Positions 10,118 to 22,000 are shown, numbered from the stretch's first letter. The stretch: DNA of 64,000 nucleotides from Boletus sp. NGJ (GCA_019096195.1 JAGTXK010000119.1:1-64000), one strand, 5' to 3'. Notes: generated by a model not told the origin, from the letters alone. Translations and numbers: made by a program.

Positions 10118-11984
10118 ATGAGTAAAGAGGGAACTCAGCAGCACGAACAATTTTCTCTTTCTTCTCTTACCAATTGTACTAGTAACAACTTTCCGATTTC
10201 TGATCTCTCTTCTGTCTTACGTAAATTATCAATACAATCCGCAAGGGCGTCTCAATTGAGCATGGCACCGGATACAAGTGTGCTTAATTCCCTTGTCAAA
10301 CAACAAAAAATATCGAATATCTATAAACCCACAAAAGTCACATTGAACCAAGCATCTACATTATCCTATGGTGGAGAATTCTCCCTCGAAACCATAGTAT
10401 TGTGCAACGTCAATGGACAGTGGTTACGTTACCATTTCCAATCCCTCTTGGATTCAGGAGCGTCACATACTTTTATCGATTAGGACTACGTTACTCGACA
10501 TGGCATTCCTTTCTATAATATTGGAAACTCCATAAAGATACATAACGCTGACAGCTCAGAAGGAGCTATCGGACTGATCTGTCACACGGTAACCCTGATG
10601 GTGGAAATCCAAGGACATTATGAAGTCATAGACGCTTATATATCAAAACTAGGAACCCATCACATGATCATTGGTTATGACTGGCTATATCGCCACAACC
10701 CTGACATCAATTGGGTAAAACAAACAATTACCTTTCCTCGATGCACTTCATACTGTAAAATTATGGGACTAGGACCTACTTCTTCTTATGAACCGGTTAA
10801 TCTTCATACTATAGAAGGACTCAAAGAAAAGGTTCCGCTAACTTATCACGAATTTCTAGATGTCTTTTTGAAGAAAGAATCCCAAAGAATGCCTTTACGA
10901 AAACACTGGGATCACACAATTGATCTCAAAGAAGACTTTATTCCAAAGAAAGGATGTGTCATTCCCCTTTCAGATATCGAAATGGAAGAAGTTAGAACGT
11001 TTATCAAAAAGGAAGTCAAAAAAGATTACATCAAACCTTCAAAATCTCCACAGACATCTCCCATTTTCTTCATCCCTAAAAAAGATGGTAAAAAACGAAT
11101 GGTAATGGATTACCGCTATTTAAACGAAGGAACTCTCAAAAATTCCTATCCACTCCCTTTGATTCTGCAATTAATTGATAGACTCAAGAACGTGGATTTA
11201 TTTACAGCAATGGACCTTCAATGGGGATACAACAATGTTCATATCAAAGAAGGCAACGAATGGAAAGCAGCCTTCGTCACCCCCATTGGAGCATATGAAC
11301 CAACAGTTATGTATTTTGGACTTACGAACTCTCCTCCCACATTTCAGACTATGATGAACGATATTTTTAATGACATGTATGCTGTAGTCATTATTTACAT
11401 TGACGACGTCATGATATTTACATCCAGAAAGTCCAAAGAACAGCACGAAGAAGTTGTGAAGGAAGTTCTATGCCACTTACGCAAGAATGACCTTTACATA
11501 AAACTGGAAAAGTGTACTTTCTCGGTTGATAAAGTGAACTTCCTGAGTATGGTCGTATCTAAAGAGGGGGTAGAAATGCAGTTGAAAAAAGTAGCTGGGG
11601 TCATGAATTGGCCGATACCTACAAGATTAAAACAACTCCAAGGCTTCCTCAGACTATGTAACTATTATAGATGATTCATAGAAGGCTTCATGCAAATTGC
11701 TCGACCCTTGAATGATCTTACCAAGAAAGATGTTCCATTCAAATGGGGTCCAGAACAACAAGAAGCTTTCTCAAACCTAAAAAGAAAATTTATGGAAGCA
11801 CCGCTTCTCACGTATTCAAACCGCGATCAAGAAATGCGTGTGGAAACTGATGCTTCGGACATTGCCACAGGAGCTGTGCTCTCTACATTATGTAATGATG
11901 GTAACTGGCGACCAGTCGCCTTTATTTCACATTCATTTGACAGCGCAGAGCGCAATTATCCCATTTATGACAAAGAACTGCTAG
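10118..11984 (+). pseudogene. pol of element 3, first part (protease, RT, RNase H start)
   Basis: Protease with LLDSGASHTFID near 10450. Reverse transcriptase from about 10850 with IIYIDDVMIF near 11400. Then the beginning of RNase H, with ETDASDIATGAVLS near 11850. The reading is cut at 11984 by insertion of copy 2 and resumes at 19278, so the insertion lies within RNase H. Broken, a few interruptions. Confidence 0.9.
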
Positions 11985-12337
11985 TGAAACGAACTTGGAT
12001 ATTTTCTCTTTTACTTACGTAGTTAGCTACCACTTAGACGATCCCACGAACGCATTACGTAGTTACCATTAGGCCTAGACCCTACCATACGTCATTCATT
12101 AGTCAGCCTACGCCACACCCCTATACCCATAGAACAGGCTAGACCCCACTACATCACCCTACGTCATAGGGAACATTCCAGTAGGTTCCATGACCGGCCC
12201 TAAGCTGGTCCGTGCTCACGAGTAGTTAGTATATAAGTAGCATTACAACGCTTGTATTAGCTAATCTTGGAATTCCTCTTCTCTCTCTCGAATATCGCGC
12301 TTGCGACTCTTGAGATATTGAGGTCTTCTTCCTTTCA
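11985..12337 (+). repeat. 5' LTR of copy 2
   Basis: 353-bp repeat from TGAAACGAAC to CCTTTCA. TATATAA at 12230-12236 lies 32 bp upstream of TAATCTTGGAATT (12262-12274), the probable transcript start and primer sequence. Confidence 0.92.
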
Positions 12338-12350
12338 AATTCCAAGATTA
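12338..12350 (+). other. Self-primer binding site of copy 2
   Basis: AATTCCAAGATTA follows the LTR directly and is the exact reverse complement of TAATCTTGGAATT at 12262-12274 (13 bp). Compared with copy 1 one base in the site and its partner in the LTR have both changed, keeping the pairing. Confidence 0.85.
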
Positions 12351-12776
12351 TCCCTCATCCCCGGGCTCTTCGCTTCTGGACATTTTCTTCCCTCTACCTC
12401 TACTGTTTTGCCTAGTCGTGGCAAATTTTTTGCCCGCTAGTACTGCTCTCGCCCTTTGATCCAACACTCCCCGTATCTGACCCTCAGAGGAACCGAGGGA
12501 CCCCCGTTAGCGATAGACGTAAAAACCGGACCTATACGGCGGTTGTCAGCGCAGGGATCTCCTCGACTGCAGGGAACGAATAAGGAGTTCGGGTCTCGCT
12601 TCTCTCTCCCTCCATCCACTTCCGAACGTGTGGGCTCGTCGCCGCCGTTCACCCCTATACCAGACCTCAGGTTTGAGGAACCCGCTCGTACACATGACGT
12701 ACGCGAGTAAAGCACTCGGCGAAACGCTTTGTCATACGCTCGTCCGGCGTTCATAAATAAGGATAAAGTTGCTACC

Positions 12777-12795
12777 GGGCATAGTGCACTAGCCC
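12777..12795 (+). promoter_or_regulatory. Leader hairpin with palindromic loop, copy 2
   Basis: GGGC, loop ATAGTGCACTA, GCCC. It is identical to the element 3 hairpin although LTRs and coding regions of the two elements are unrelated. Candidate RNA dimerisation or packaging signal, by analogy with retroviral GUGCAC loops. Confidence 0.65.
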
Positions 12796-12924
12796 CGCTT
12801 CTTGGGTGGTTGTCAACCCAAGCGTACGTTGGTACTACGATAGTGTACCCAGGTTTGCGTGATCACCTGTGACGTCACGTAGGTGCGATAGCTTGATTTA
12901 TCTCGACTTTCGAGTGTGCACCAC

Positions 12925-12942
12925 CTTCCTGTAGTAAGGAAG
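12925..12942 (+). promoter_or_regulatory. Second leader hairpin, copy 2
   Basis: CTTCCT, loop GTAGTA, AGGAAG, then TCATCCTCCGG. The loop matches copy 1 exactly, while the stem differs at compensating positions. Confidence 0.6.
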
Positions 12943-12992
12943 TCATCCTCCGGTCCCCTTTCACCGCCCGACTTCTCCCCCCTCCTGACGGT

Positions 12993-13191
12993 GTGCGGTC
13001 TTTCCCGCCGTTATTCTTTGCAGCCCTGTCTTCAGAAGGCCCCCGCACATACAACGTATTCAGACGCCGCTACGTCTGGGTACACCCCGATTACTCCTTC
13101 GTCATCCACACGGTCCTTACGACCTACTCCACGCATGACCACCGACACCGCACTATAACCTGCCTCGCTCAGCTCGCAGGACTACGCCGAG
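12993..13191 (+). other. Open frame upstream of and overlapping gag, copy 2
   Basis: This is the counterpart of the frame at 5560-5830. Before the gag ATG it contains YNVFRRRYVW and HPDYSFVIHT and ends LAGLRRDE over the start of gag. It has no ATG in frame (GTG at 12993) and stays open into gag in another frame. Differences from copy 1 fall mainly in third codon positions, and the amino-acid changes are mild (Y/F, V/I, A/V). Confidence 0.5.
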
Positions 13192-14690
13192 ATGAGCCAA
13201 GAACCCCAAATGCCATACTCTCGCCCAGTGTCCGCCGCCCCCACCCCGGGCAGCTTCAGGGACCTGGCCAACCGGGCGGCAGCCCAGGGCCTACCTACCC
13301 TCCAGCTTGTCCAACCCACCCCGCAAATGATTCCGGCCCCTCTACCGCAGGCCCCTCTTACTCCCACGCGCCAACAGGACATCGAACAATACCTATTGCA
13401 CCAGTCCGTCCTCCGGTACAACCTGTGGCGCCAAGCGTTTGCGGCCGACGCTGCAGCGGCTGGACCGCCCCCACCAATCGCGCTCCCTCGGGTGGACCCT
13501 CCCGCTCCCGCTCACTCTCCCGAAGCCCACTCCCCGAGCTACGGTATCCGAGTCCATATCTCTTCACCAGGGAGGACTCCCCGTCTGGTCCCACCGCAGG
13601 GCCCAGCTCTCTCACGACCGCTACCCACACCCCTGCAACCGAGCTCGCCCTCCCACTCGAGTTCACCTGGGATCCCTCGGCCCGCTGCACGTGGCTTCCC
13701 CCCGACTTCACCGAGGATTGGGAAGAGCCTGGCCGCGAAGCCTGAGCACTACGACGGCAACAAGGAGAAGTTCGTTCAGTGGTGGAGGAACAGTCACATC
13801 TCCTACCTCAACGGCTTCGAGAGCACGCCGACTGATCGGCAAAAAATATTAATCACTCTGTCGTACATGCGAGGCGACAACGGCCGCCGGGCGATTCTCA
13901 GACCTCCTGGTTGAAGGAGACGCCTACGCCGCCGTCAACTTTGAGTTCTTCGTGGAGAAACTCAAGAAGACGTTCCAACCCGCCGGCCTCGTCTCGCCTG
14001 GCTGAACAGAAACTGTTCTCCCTTCGCCAAGGGAAGGACAGCGTGGAGGACTACTTCACGCGCCTGTGTCCAGCTGGCCATCGAGGCCAAATTCGACGTA
14101 AGGATAAACGGGGAGGACGATCGTCAATCAAATCCGGCATCAGGCCCGGAACGAATTGGTTGAGTACGTCGAGAGGTACAAGCCGGACCTCATCGACTCC
14201 ACCGACGTCCGTGAGTGGGAGACCGCCCTGGTACGGGCAGAGGAGGTCCTCGGCGCCATCGCAGAGCGCAAGAAAGGCCTCCAACGTCTTCGCCACCGGT
14301 CCCTACCTACAACCCCCGCTTCATCCCGCGTCCCCGCTCGTACGCACCGCCCGCTGCACCCCCGCCTACCCGCCCGCCCCCCTCGGCGCCCGTCGCGCGC
14401 CCGCACCCTCAGACCACCGGGGTCTTCCCCGGACAAGGCGCTCCCATGGAGCTCGACAAGGCACGCGCAGCTGGACTGTGCCGAAAATGCAGGAAGCCCT
14501 GGCCCTGCGCCGATCACCCGCCCCGCCCTCGCCCGCAAGCGAGGAGCATCACGGTAAACGGTCAGGAAGTTTCCCCGGACATGTTTGCTGACGATCACGA
14601 GCCATGATGGACTCCGCGGAGGCTCCCGCATGGAGGAGCCAGTAGTGTACGCCCCCGATGTACAAAGTGACTCGGGTTTTCAGTCTGTAC
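13192..14690 (+). pseudogene. gag of copy 2
   Basis: Homologous along its length to gag of copy 1: proline- and alanine-rich N-terminus, capsid region (AAKPEHYDGNKEKFVQWW near 13740) and knuckle CRKCRKPWPCADH near 14490. It is a fossil with several breaks. Confidence 0.85.
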
Positions 14691-14699
14691 AGTAGACAC

Positions 14700-17600
14700 C
14701 AGTCGACCTGCTGTACCAACACCTAAGTCATTGCTCAATGTAACATTGTTCTCCGTCCTGAGCATTGACGAGACTGAAGACGAGGATACGAGCAAGCGCG
14801 TGAACCTCCCGGGCACTCCGCCCGCTTAAGACAAGTGACCATCATGCCACGAAAGGTGAAGTTCGCGCCGTCCGTAAAGCGAGACGACGGTCCCGAACGA
14901 CGCAGACACCATCCCTCGCAAACACCCGAAGGAGGCACGAAAGGGAGAGACGTCCTCTCGTTCCTGGCTGAACACGTTGGACCCCTGGTCCATACGTTGG
15001 ATGAAGGCCCAAGTGGAAAACACGGATGTTGACCGCAGCATCCACCACCTGAAGTCCTTCGTCCACGACAGCCGGACGATCGAAGTGTCTCGGGACCTCG
15101 TGCAGGACCTCCGAAGACTTTCCGACGAAGACGCGTACTGGGTCCTCCATGACCTACAGCACGCCCCGAAATTCCGGAAAGCATCCCCTCGATCCACGAA
15201 GCGAAACTCGCTGGAGATCCCGGTGCCGCTAACCCTCCCGAACCGACAGACCGCCAACGTCAAGGCACTGATCGATTCAGGCTGCACCGGATCGTCCATC
15301 CACGAGAAGTTCGTGGCTGAAAAGGGGGTAAAAGACACACTCCCCTCCCCCGCCCCCTCACCGTCTACAACGCCGACGGCACGCCGAACGCCGGAGGCAA
15401 AAGTAGAGAAATTCGTGATCCTCGAAGCTCCAGGTGAACGACCACAGGGAACAGTTGGCCCTCGCAGTAACCAACCTCGGGCCCAACACCGTGTTCCTCG
15501 GGACACGACTGGCTGAAGATGCACAACCCAGCCATCAACTGGAAAGACCGGGAGGATTTCCTTTCAGATGCAAGGGGGATCACGCCGTGGGCAGCGTAGA
15601 CGAGGAGGAAGACGAGATGGACGTAGACTACAGGCCGTCCCAAGGCGACAGACTATTCGAGCTCGATGTAGTAGAGTACATGCGAAATCGAAACGTCGCC
15701 ACGGAGGTGGCCATCAAGGACTACGCCCAGAAGAAGAAGAGAGACCTTCGAGGAAGCCGCCCCGAAGTACGTCCACGAGTATAAGGACGTCTTCGACAAA
15801 GAAAGCTTTCGATGCGCTACCCCCGAGACGCCCTTGGGATCACGCCATCGAGCTCCTCCCCGGGAACCATGAGGTAGACTGCAAGGTCTATCCCTCTCAA
15901 CCCCGGGCGAGCAGAAGGAACTCGACTCCTTCCTCGAGGAGAACCTCAAGTCCGGGAGGATACGACCCTCCAAGTCACCCTTCGCATCGGCCTTCTTCTT
16001 CATCAAGAAGAAAGACGGACGCCTCCGCCCCGTGCAAGACTACCGCAAGCTGAACGCGGTGACAAGACGCAACCGCTACCCGCTCCCGCTCATAAGCGAA
16101 CTGGTCGACAAGCTCAAGTCGGCCAAGTACTACACCAAGTTCGACGTGAGATGGGGGTACAACAACGTACGGATGGCAGAAGGCGACGAGTGGAAGGCCG
16201 CCTTCCGAGCCAACCGCGGGCTATTCGAGCCCCTCGTGATGTTCTTCGGGCTCACCAACTCTCCAGCGACGTTTCAGACAATGATGAACGCGCTGTTCAG
16301 ACACCTGGTGGACCGAGGCGTAGTGGTCGTCTACATAGACGATATCATGATATTCACGAGAGACACTCGAAGAACACCGCAAGGTAGTACGCGAGGTGCT
16401 ACAAATCCTCCGCGACGCACACCTCTACCTGCGCCACGACAAATGCGACTTCGAGGTCCAAGAGACCGAGTTCCTCGGGCTCATCGTCGCACAAGACAAG
16501 GTGAAGATGGACGAGAGAGAAAGGTGGAAGCCATCAAGAGCTGGCCAACGTCCCCTACCTCGAAGAAGACGCTGCAGAGGTTTCCTCGGGTTCCTCAACT
16601 TCTACCGACGGTTCGTCAAGAACTTCGCCATGATCGCGCGCCCCCTCAACGCGCTCACGTCGGTGAAGAAGAGGACTTCGAGTGGACGACCGCCTGCCAA
16701 GCGGCCTTCCAAACCCTCAAGGACACCATCTCCTCCGCCCCGGCGCTCGCCATGCCCACCGACACCGACCCCTACCGCATCGAAACCGACGGCTCGGGCA
16801 TCGGCATCGGCGCCATCCTCTCCCAACGAGCACGACGGCACATGGCACCCCGTCGCCTTCATCTCCCGTTCCCTCAACGACGCCGAGAGGAACTACCACG
16901 CCGCTGACCTCGAGATGCTAGCCATCATGTTCGCCCTCAACGAGTGGCGAGCAGTACCTCCTCGAGGCAGCCCACCCGATCGAGATCTGGACGGACCACA
17001 AGAACCTCGAGTTCTTCCGCAAACCCCAGGATCTCACCCGCCGCCAGGCCCGCTGGCAACAGGTCCTACAGGAATACCACGTGGTCATCAGCCACCGCCC
17101 GGGCAAAACCAACCCCGCGGACCCTCTGTCCCGGAGGCCAGACTTTGAAACGGGGGTGACATCCGACAACACCGCGCAGACCCTACTGCCTGACGCCCTT
17201 TTTTCGCCCCCACCGTCGCCTACCTCCACGACGGTCTCCCTCAAAGCCGTCGCACCGGCGAGCACGCTCTCAAGGATCACAAAGCTACAGTACAAACTTG
17301 AGCAGTTCGCCAAGGAAGGCTTGGAAAAAAGGAGAACTCCCCCTGGAGCCGCAAGGAAGGACTTGTCCACTGGAAGTCGCTCGTCTACGTGCCGAACGAC
17401 GCGAAACTCCGAGAGGACATCCTCATCGCGAACCATGATCATCCGATCGCTGGCCACCCCGGCATCCGGCGCACTCGCGACTTGATCATGAGCGAATACT
17501 ACTGGCCCGCGCTTCGACGCGACGTGGAGTCTTACGTCAAAGGGTGTGACACGTGCCAAAAGGTCAAAGCCAAGACCTCGGCCATCAACACACCGCTCCA

Positions 17601-18890
17601 CCCGAATGAGATCCCATCGGCCCCCTGGGAAGTCATCTCCGTCGACCTGATCGGCCCCCTCCCCCAATCAGATGGCAAGAACGCCATCCTGGTCGTCGTC
17701 GATCGCTTCTCCAAGATGATCCACCTAGCTCCGGTTATGGACACCATAACGTCCCAAGGGGTCGCAACAATCTTCCGCGACCAGGTCTTCAAGCTCCACG
17801 GTGTCCCACTGCAAGGTGATCTCCGACAGGGGAACGCAATTCGTGTCGTCGTTCATGCGCGACCTCTACTCCCTCCTCGGCATCCAAGCCAACCCGTCTA
17901 CCGCCTACCACCCCCAGACCGACGGGCAGACGGAGCGCATCAACCGAGAGGTAGAGAAATACCTCCGCATCTACGTCAACCATCGCCAAACCGACTGGGC
18001 CGAATGGCTACCCCTGGCCGAGTTCGCCCACAACTCGCAGACCACCAGCGCGACCGGCGTCTCTCCCTTCCTGCTCAACTACGGGCAACAGCCGCTCTTA
18101 CCGAACAAACGAGTGGAAGTGAGAAACGAATCCGCCGCCTCCTTCGCCGAAACGATGAAAACCCACCACAACACGGCCAAGGACGCGCTGGAGAAGGCGG
18201 CAGAAGCGATGAAGAAGGCGCACGACAAGCGTGCCTCCCCCGCCGTCGAATACACGGTCGGCCAGACAGGTCCTACTCGAAGGGACCCACGTCCGGACCG
18301 ATCGCCCGACCAAGAAGTTCGACGATAAACGACACGGCCCGTTCAAGGTGAAGCGTAAGGTCGGCGAGGCCTCCTACGAAGCTAGGACCTCCCGCGCACG
18401 TGGAAAGGGATCCACCCCGTCTTCCACGAGTCGCTCCTCACGCCCTACCACCCGGGCACCTCCCCCTCCCAGACGAAGCCGAAACCGCCCCCCCCGGTTA
18501 TCGTCCAGCAGCAAGAAGAGTACGAAGTCGAGCACGTCGCCGACTCACGTAAGCGGCGCGGCAGAACCGAGTACCTCGTACAGTGGAAAGGGATATCCCC
18601 CATGCGAGGAGCGCACTTGGGAACCCAAAGCGGAACGTCTCAAACGCCCCTCAGGCGATCGAGAAGTTCCACCGCGAGAACCCCACCGCCATCCGCGCCC
18701 TCGCCGACGACGTGAGTGCGACTGCCCAACCTGCGCGTTCCCCGGACACCCCCCTATTCGACGACCCTGTCCTTCCGCTCGTACGCGGCCTCCCTAAACC
18801 GCCTCCCCGACCGACCTCTTCGAGATCCCCACACCCCATAGCGACGTCAACGCTCACCGGTATCATCATCGACCGGGAGTTCGATGGCTA
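14700..18890 (+). pseudogene. pol of copy 2 (protease to chromodomain)
   Basis: Domains in order: protease with LIDSGCTGSSIH near 15270, reverse transcriptase with VVVYIDDIMIF near 16330, RNase H near 16780-16990, integrase zinc-binding region near 17430-17570, integrase core (SVDLIG near 17640, TDGQTERINRE near 17920), and a chromodomain with YLVQWKG near 18570. The function is that of a Ty3-type polyprotein. Heavily broken. Confidence 0.88.
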
Positions 18891-18902
18891 GAAAGGGGGT
18901 GA
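18891..18902 (+). other. Polypurine tract of copy 2
   Basis: GAAAGGGGGTGA immediately precedes the 3' LTR, the usual position of the plus-strand primer. Confidence 0.8.
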
Positions 18903-19272
18903 TGATACGAACTCGGACGTTTTCGCCTTTACTTTACGATAGTTAGCTACCACTTAGACGACCCCACGAACGCCTTACGTAGTTACCACTAGGCCTAGAC
19001 CTTACGTCCAGACCATACGTCGCTCACTCAGTCAGCCTACGCCACAACCCCTATACCCATAGAACAGGCTAGACCCCACTACGTCACCCTACGTCGTACG
19101 GAACATTCCAGTAGGTTCCACGACCGGCCCTAAGCTGGTCCGTGCTCATCGCCAGTAGTTAGTATATAAGTAGCGCCACAGCGACCTGTATTAGCTCAAT
19201 CTTGGAATTCCTCTTCTCTCCCTCGAATATCGCGCTTGCGACTCTTGAGATATTGAGGTCTTCTTTCTTTCA
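18903..19272 (+). repeat. 3' LTR of copy 2
   Basis: 370-bp repeat from TGATACGAACTCGG to CTTTCA. It is closer to the LTR of copy 1 at its left end (TGATACGAA...GGACGTTTT) than to its own 5' partner, from which it differs by some 35 changes including an insertion of about 10 bp. Confidence 0.92.
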
Positions 19273-19277
19273 GCTAG

Positions 19278-20387
19278 CAGTGATCCGCGCCCTGGAAGAA
19301 TGGCGACACTGCCTTATAGGTCGAGAAGGATTCGAAATCTGGACTGATCATAAAAACTTGGAGTACTGGAAAAAGCTGCAAACGCTTAGCGGACAACAAG
19401 CACGCTGGCACGCATTACTCCAAGAATTCAATTATTCTTTTGTGTACAAACCAGGTTCCTCAAATGGAAGAGCTGATGCTCTTTCCAGAAGACCAGACCA
19501 TGGTGATGCAGTGCAGGATCACAATCAAAATGTTACCGTTCTTCCACCATCCATATTTATAAATAATGTTTCTCTATCTTCTGACTTTATAACAAAAATC
19601 CAAAAAGAATCCAAAAAATATGATGTAGACACCATAAACAATTTCCTTTTCTATTTCGAACTTAGTTTATTCAAAAACGAAAAAGACAAAATATTTGTTT
19701 CAGAACCTTTATGTACAGAACTCATCATTTTATGTCACGATTCACCGATAGCAGGACATGGAAGTCATTCTAAAATTATTCATACACTCTCCGTTATTTC
19801 TCATGGCCAGGAGTCACAAAAGACATTAAAGAATATGTAGATCACTGCCAAGTGTGCGCCCTCACGAAGGGTAAGCAAAAGGCACTGGCAGGAAAAGTTA
19901 TCCCCTTACCTGCGGCAAAAAGACCCTGGGAAGATTTATTGGTAGACTTTATAACCAATCTACCTCCATCACAATCATTTACCACTATTTGCATCATCGT
20001 AGATAGATTTTCAAAAGAAGTCATTTTTATACCTACCTACGATACCTGTTCCTCGAAGGACCTTGCAGTTTTATTTAGAGACCATGTTTGGTCAACACAC
20101 GGACTCCCCTCAACCCTCGTATCAGACCGAGGACCCGAATTCGTGTCCACATTTACCCAAGAGCTTTGTAAGCTTCTTGGTATTCAACAAAAGATTTCCA
20201 CCGCATATCATCTGCAAATAGACGGACAAACAGAGCGCGTTAATTAAGATCTTGAACAGTATCTCCACACATATGCTGGAAAGAAACAACACAATTGGGT
20301 AGAATGGTTGAAGCTTGCCCAATTCTTGCACAATAATACCATAACAACAGCAACTGGCAAGATCCCCTTCAAAGTTACAAGAAACTA
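19278..20387 (+). pseudogene. pol of element 3, second part (RNase H end, integrase)
   Basis: Continues RNase H with EIWTDHKNLEYW, then the integrase zinc-binding region (HCQVCALTKGKQ near 19850) and catalytic core with LVDFITNLPPS, SDRGPEF and DGQTERVN. It is cut at 20387 by the Tc1 element. A fossil with a few breaks. Confidence 0.88.
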
Positions 20388-21998
20388 CAGTGGCTCAAAA
20401 AACTGTCCGCATGTTTGGTCATTTTTCACTAAACGCATTATTCCCCAATAACTCCTAACCCTTACCCTAACATATAGGCGTATGAAATAAAGCACTGACC
20501 CTTGGCTTTCTATCCATCAAGGCTTTAAGACATATGAATAAGAATTGATGAACTGGCAGCCATTTTCAAAACAATGACTCATTCGGACAGTTTTTTGACT
20601 CTAAGTTTTGATTACATATATTGGACCCTAGCATGCTGTAATATGATTACATACATTTGGTAAGGCTTCTATTATGTCACCATTATGTAACTGAGTGTCA
20701 GACAACATATATAAACCCCATCATTCCATGTTTATTTTCCCACCATTGCCATGAAACCCATTTCCATCTCTCAAAGAAACAATATCATCTCTCTCTCCTC
20801 TCATGGGCTTTCCTCTAGGAAAATCTCTGCCCAAACTGGCCTAGGGAAGTCTACAGTATGCCAAGTGCTTCAGGAACTCCAGCCACAGAAGACTAGGCTT
20901 CTTGGTGGCTGTCCTTCCAAGCTTACCTCTACCAACAAAAGAGCTATTGTCCAGCAAATTATTACTGGCAAGGCCAGGAATGCTGTTCATGCTGCCCAAT
21001 ACGTCAATACCATTATTGATACCCCTGTCTGTCCTCAGACTGTTAGAAATACTCTCAAGGAAGCCTCCTTAAAGGCTGTGGTAAAGAAGAAAAAGCCACT
21101 GCTTTCTAGTGGTCACAAGAAAAGAAGATTAGCCTTTGCTCTCAAGTACCAGCATTGGACTGTGGAGGACTGGAAGAGAGTTATATGGTCAGATGAGACC
21201 AAGATCAATAGGATTGGGTCAGATGGGCAAGAGTATGTGTGGAAAAAGAAAGGAGAGGGGCTAATTGCTAGAGAGGTCCAAGGCACAGTCAAGTTTGCAG
21301 GAGGTTCACTGATGGTATGGGGCTGCATAGGGTGGAATGGAGTGGGGATTTTGAGTGAGGTGGAGGGGAGAATGGATGCTGAACGGTATGTGGCCATATT
21401 GGAGCAGGGGTTGCTGCAAAGCATGGAGGAATCTGGAATTCCAGAAGATGACATTATCTTTCAACAAGATAATGATCCCAAGCATACCTCTAAAAGAGCC
21501 CAAAGATGGTTTGAAGAGCAAGGAATCAAGCTTCTGGACTGGCCTGCACAATCTCCAGACCTTAATCCCGTTGAACATACTTGGAATCACCTCAAGAGAT
21601 GCCTCTCAGGATTATGAAAATGCTCCTACAGGTGTTCATCAATTGTGGGAAAGAGTAGTGGAGCAGTGGGGAAAGATTGATGAGGAACAGTGTCAGAAAT
21701 GGATAGAAAGTATGCCTAGAAGGATTGAAGCAGTTATCAAGGCCAAAGGAGCTCATACCAAGTACTAGATACCTAGATAAATTTAGAGTCAAAAAACTGT
21801 CCGAATGAGTCATTGTTTTGAAATGGCTGCCAGTTCATCAATTCTTATCCATATGTCTTACAACCTTGGTGGATAGAATGCCAAGGGTCAGTGCTTCATT
21901 TCATACACCTATATGTTAGGGTAAGGGTCAGGGGCTATTGGGGAATAACACGTTTAGTGAAAAATGACCAAACATGCGGACAGTTTTTTGAGCCACTG
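20388..21998 (+). mobile_element. Tc1/mariner element, copy A
   Basis: A 1611-bp DNA transposon with about 215-bp terminal inverted repeats (20388-20603 and 21784-21998), ends CAGTGGCTCAAAA, flanked by a TA duplication (20386-20387 and 21999-22000). It is inserted in the integrase part of element 3. Each inverted repeat contains a second, inverted copy of its own tip (outer 20392-20413, inner 20580-20601), so each end carries two opposed copies of CAAAAAACTGTCCG. A TATATAA box lies at 20708-20714. A close copy is at 33628-35236. Confidence 0.95.
20751..21768 (+). pseudogene. Tc1-type DD34E transposase, copy A
   Basis: Cut-and-paste transposase that binds the inverted repeats and inserts at TA. 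An N-terminal helix-turn-helix region (ISISQRNNIISL, GLSSRKISAQTGLGKSTV) spans about residues 5-50. The catalytic triad is visible as WSDETK, QQDNDPKH and NPVEH, with 34 residues between the second Asp and Glu. The ATG at 20751 follows the TATA box by about 40 bases. Compared with copy B there is one extra base near 21609-21611, which ends the frame at 21617, about 50 residues short of the usual C-terminus; the lost tail is still readable to 21768. The usual length is about 338 residues. Confidence 0.92.
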
Positions 21999-22000
21999 TA

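Larger units (their letters stand above)
11985..19272 (+). mobile_element. Ty3/gypsy chromovirus, copy 2, nested in element 3
   Basis: A full-length element of the same family as copy 1 with both LTRs, flanked by the 5-bp duplication GCTAG (11980-11984 and 19273-19277) inside the RNase H region of element 3. Order: LTR, primer site, leader, gag, pol with chromodomain, purine tract, LTR. Its coding part is GC- and CpG-rich but broken many times (well over a dozen), mostly by small length changes rather than by stop-making substitutions. The two LTRs differ by roughly 9 percent. Confidence 0.95.
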
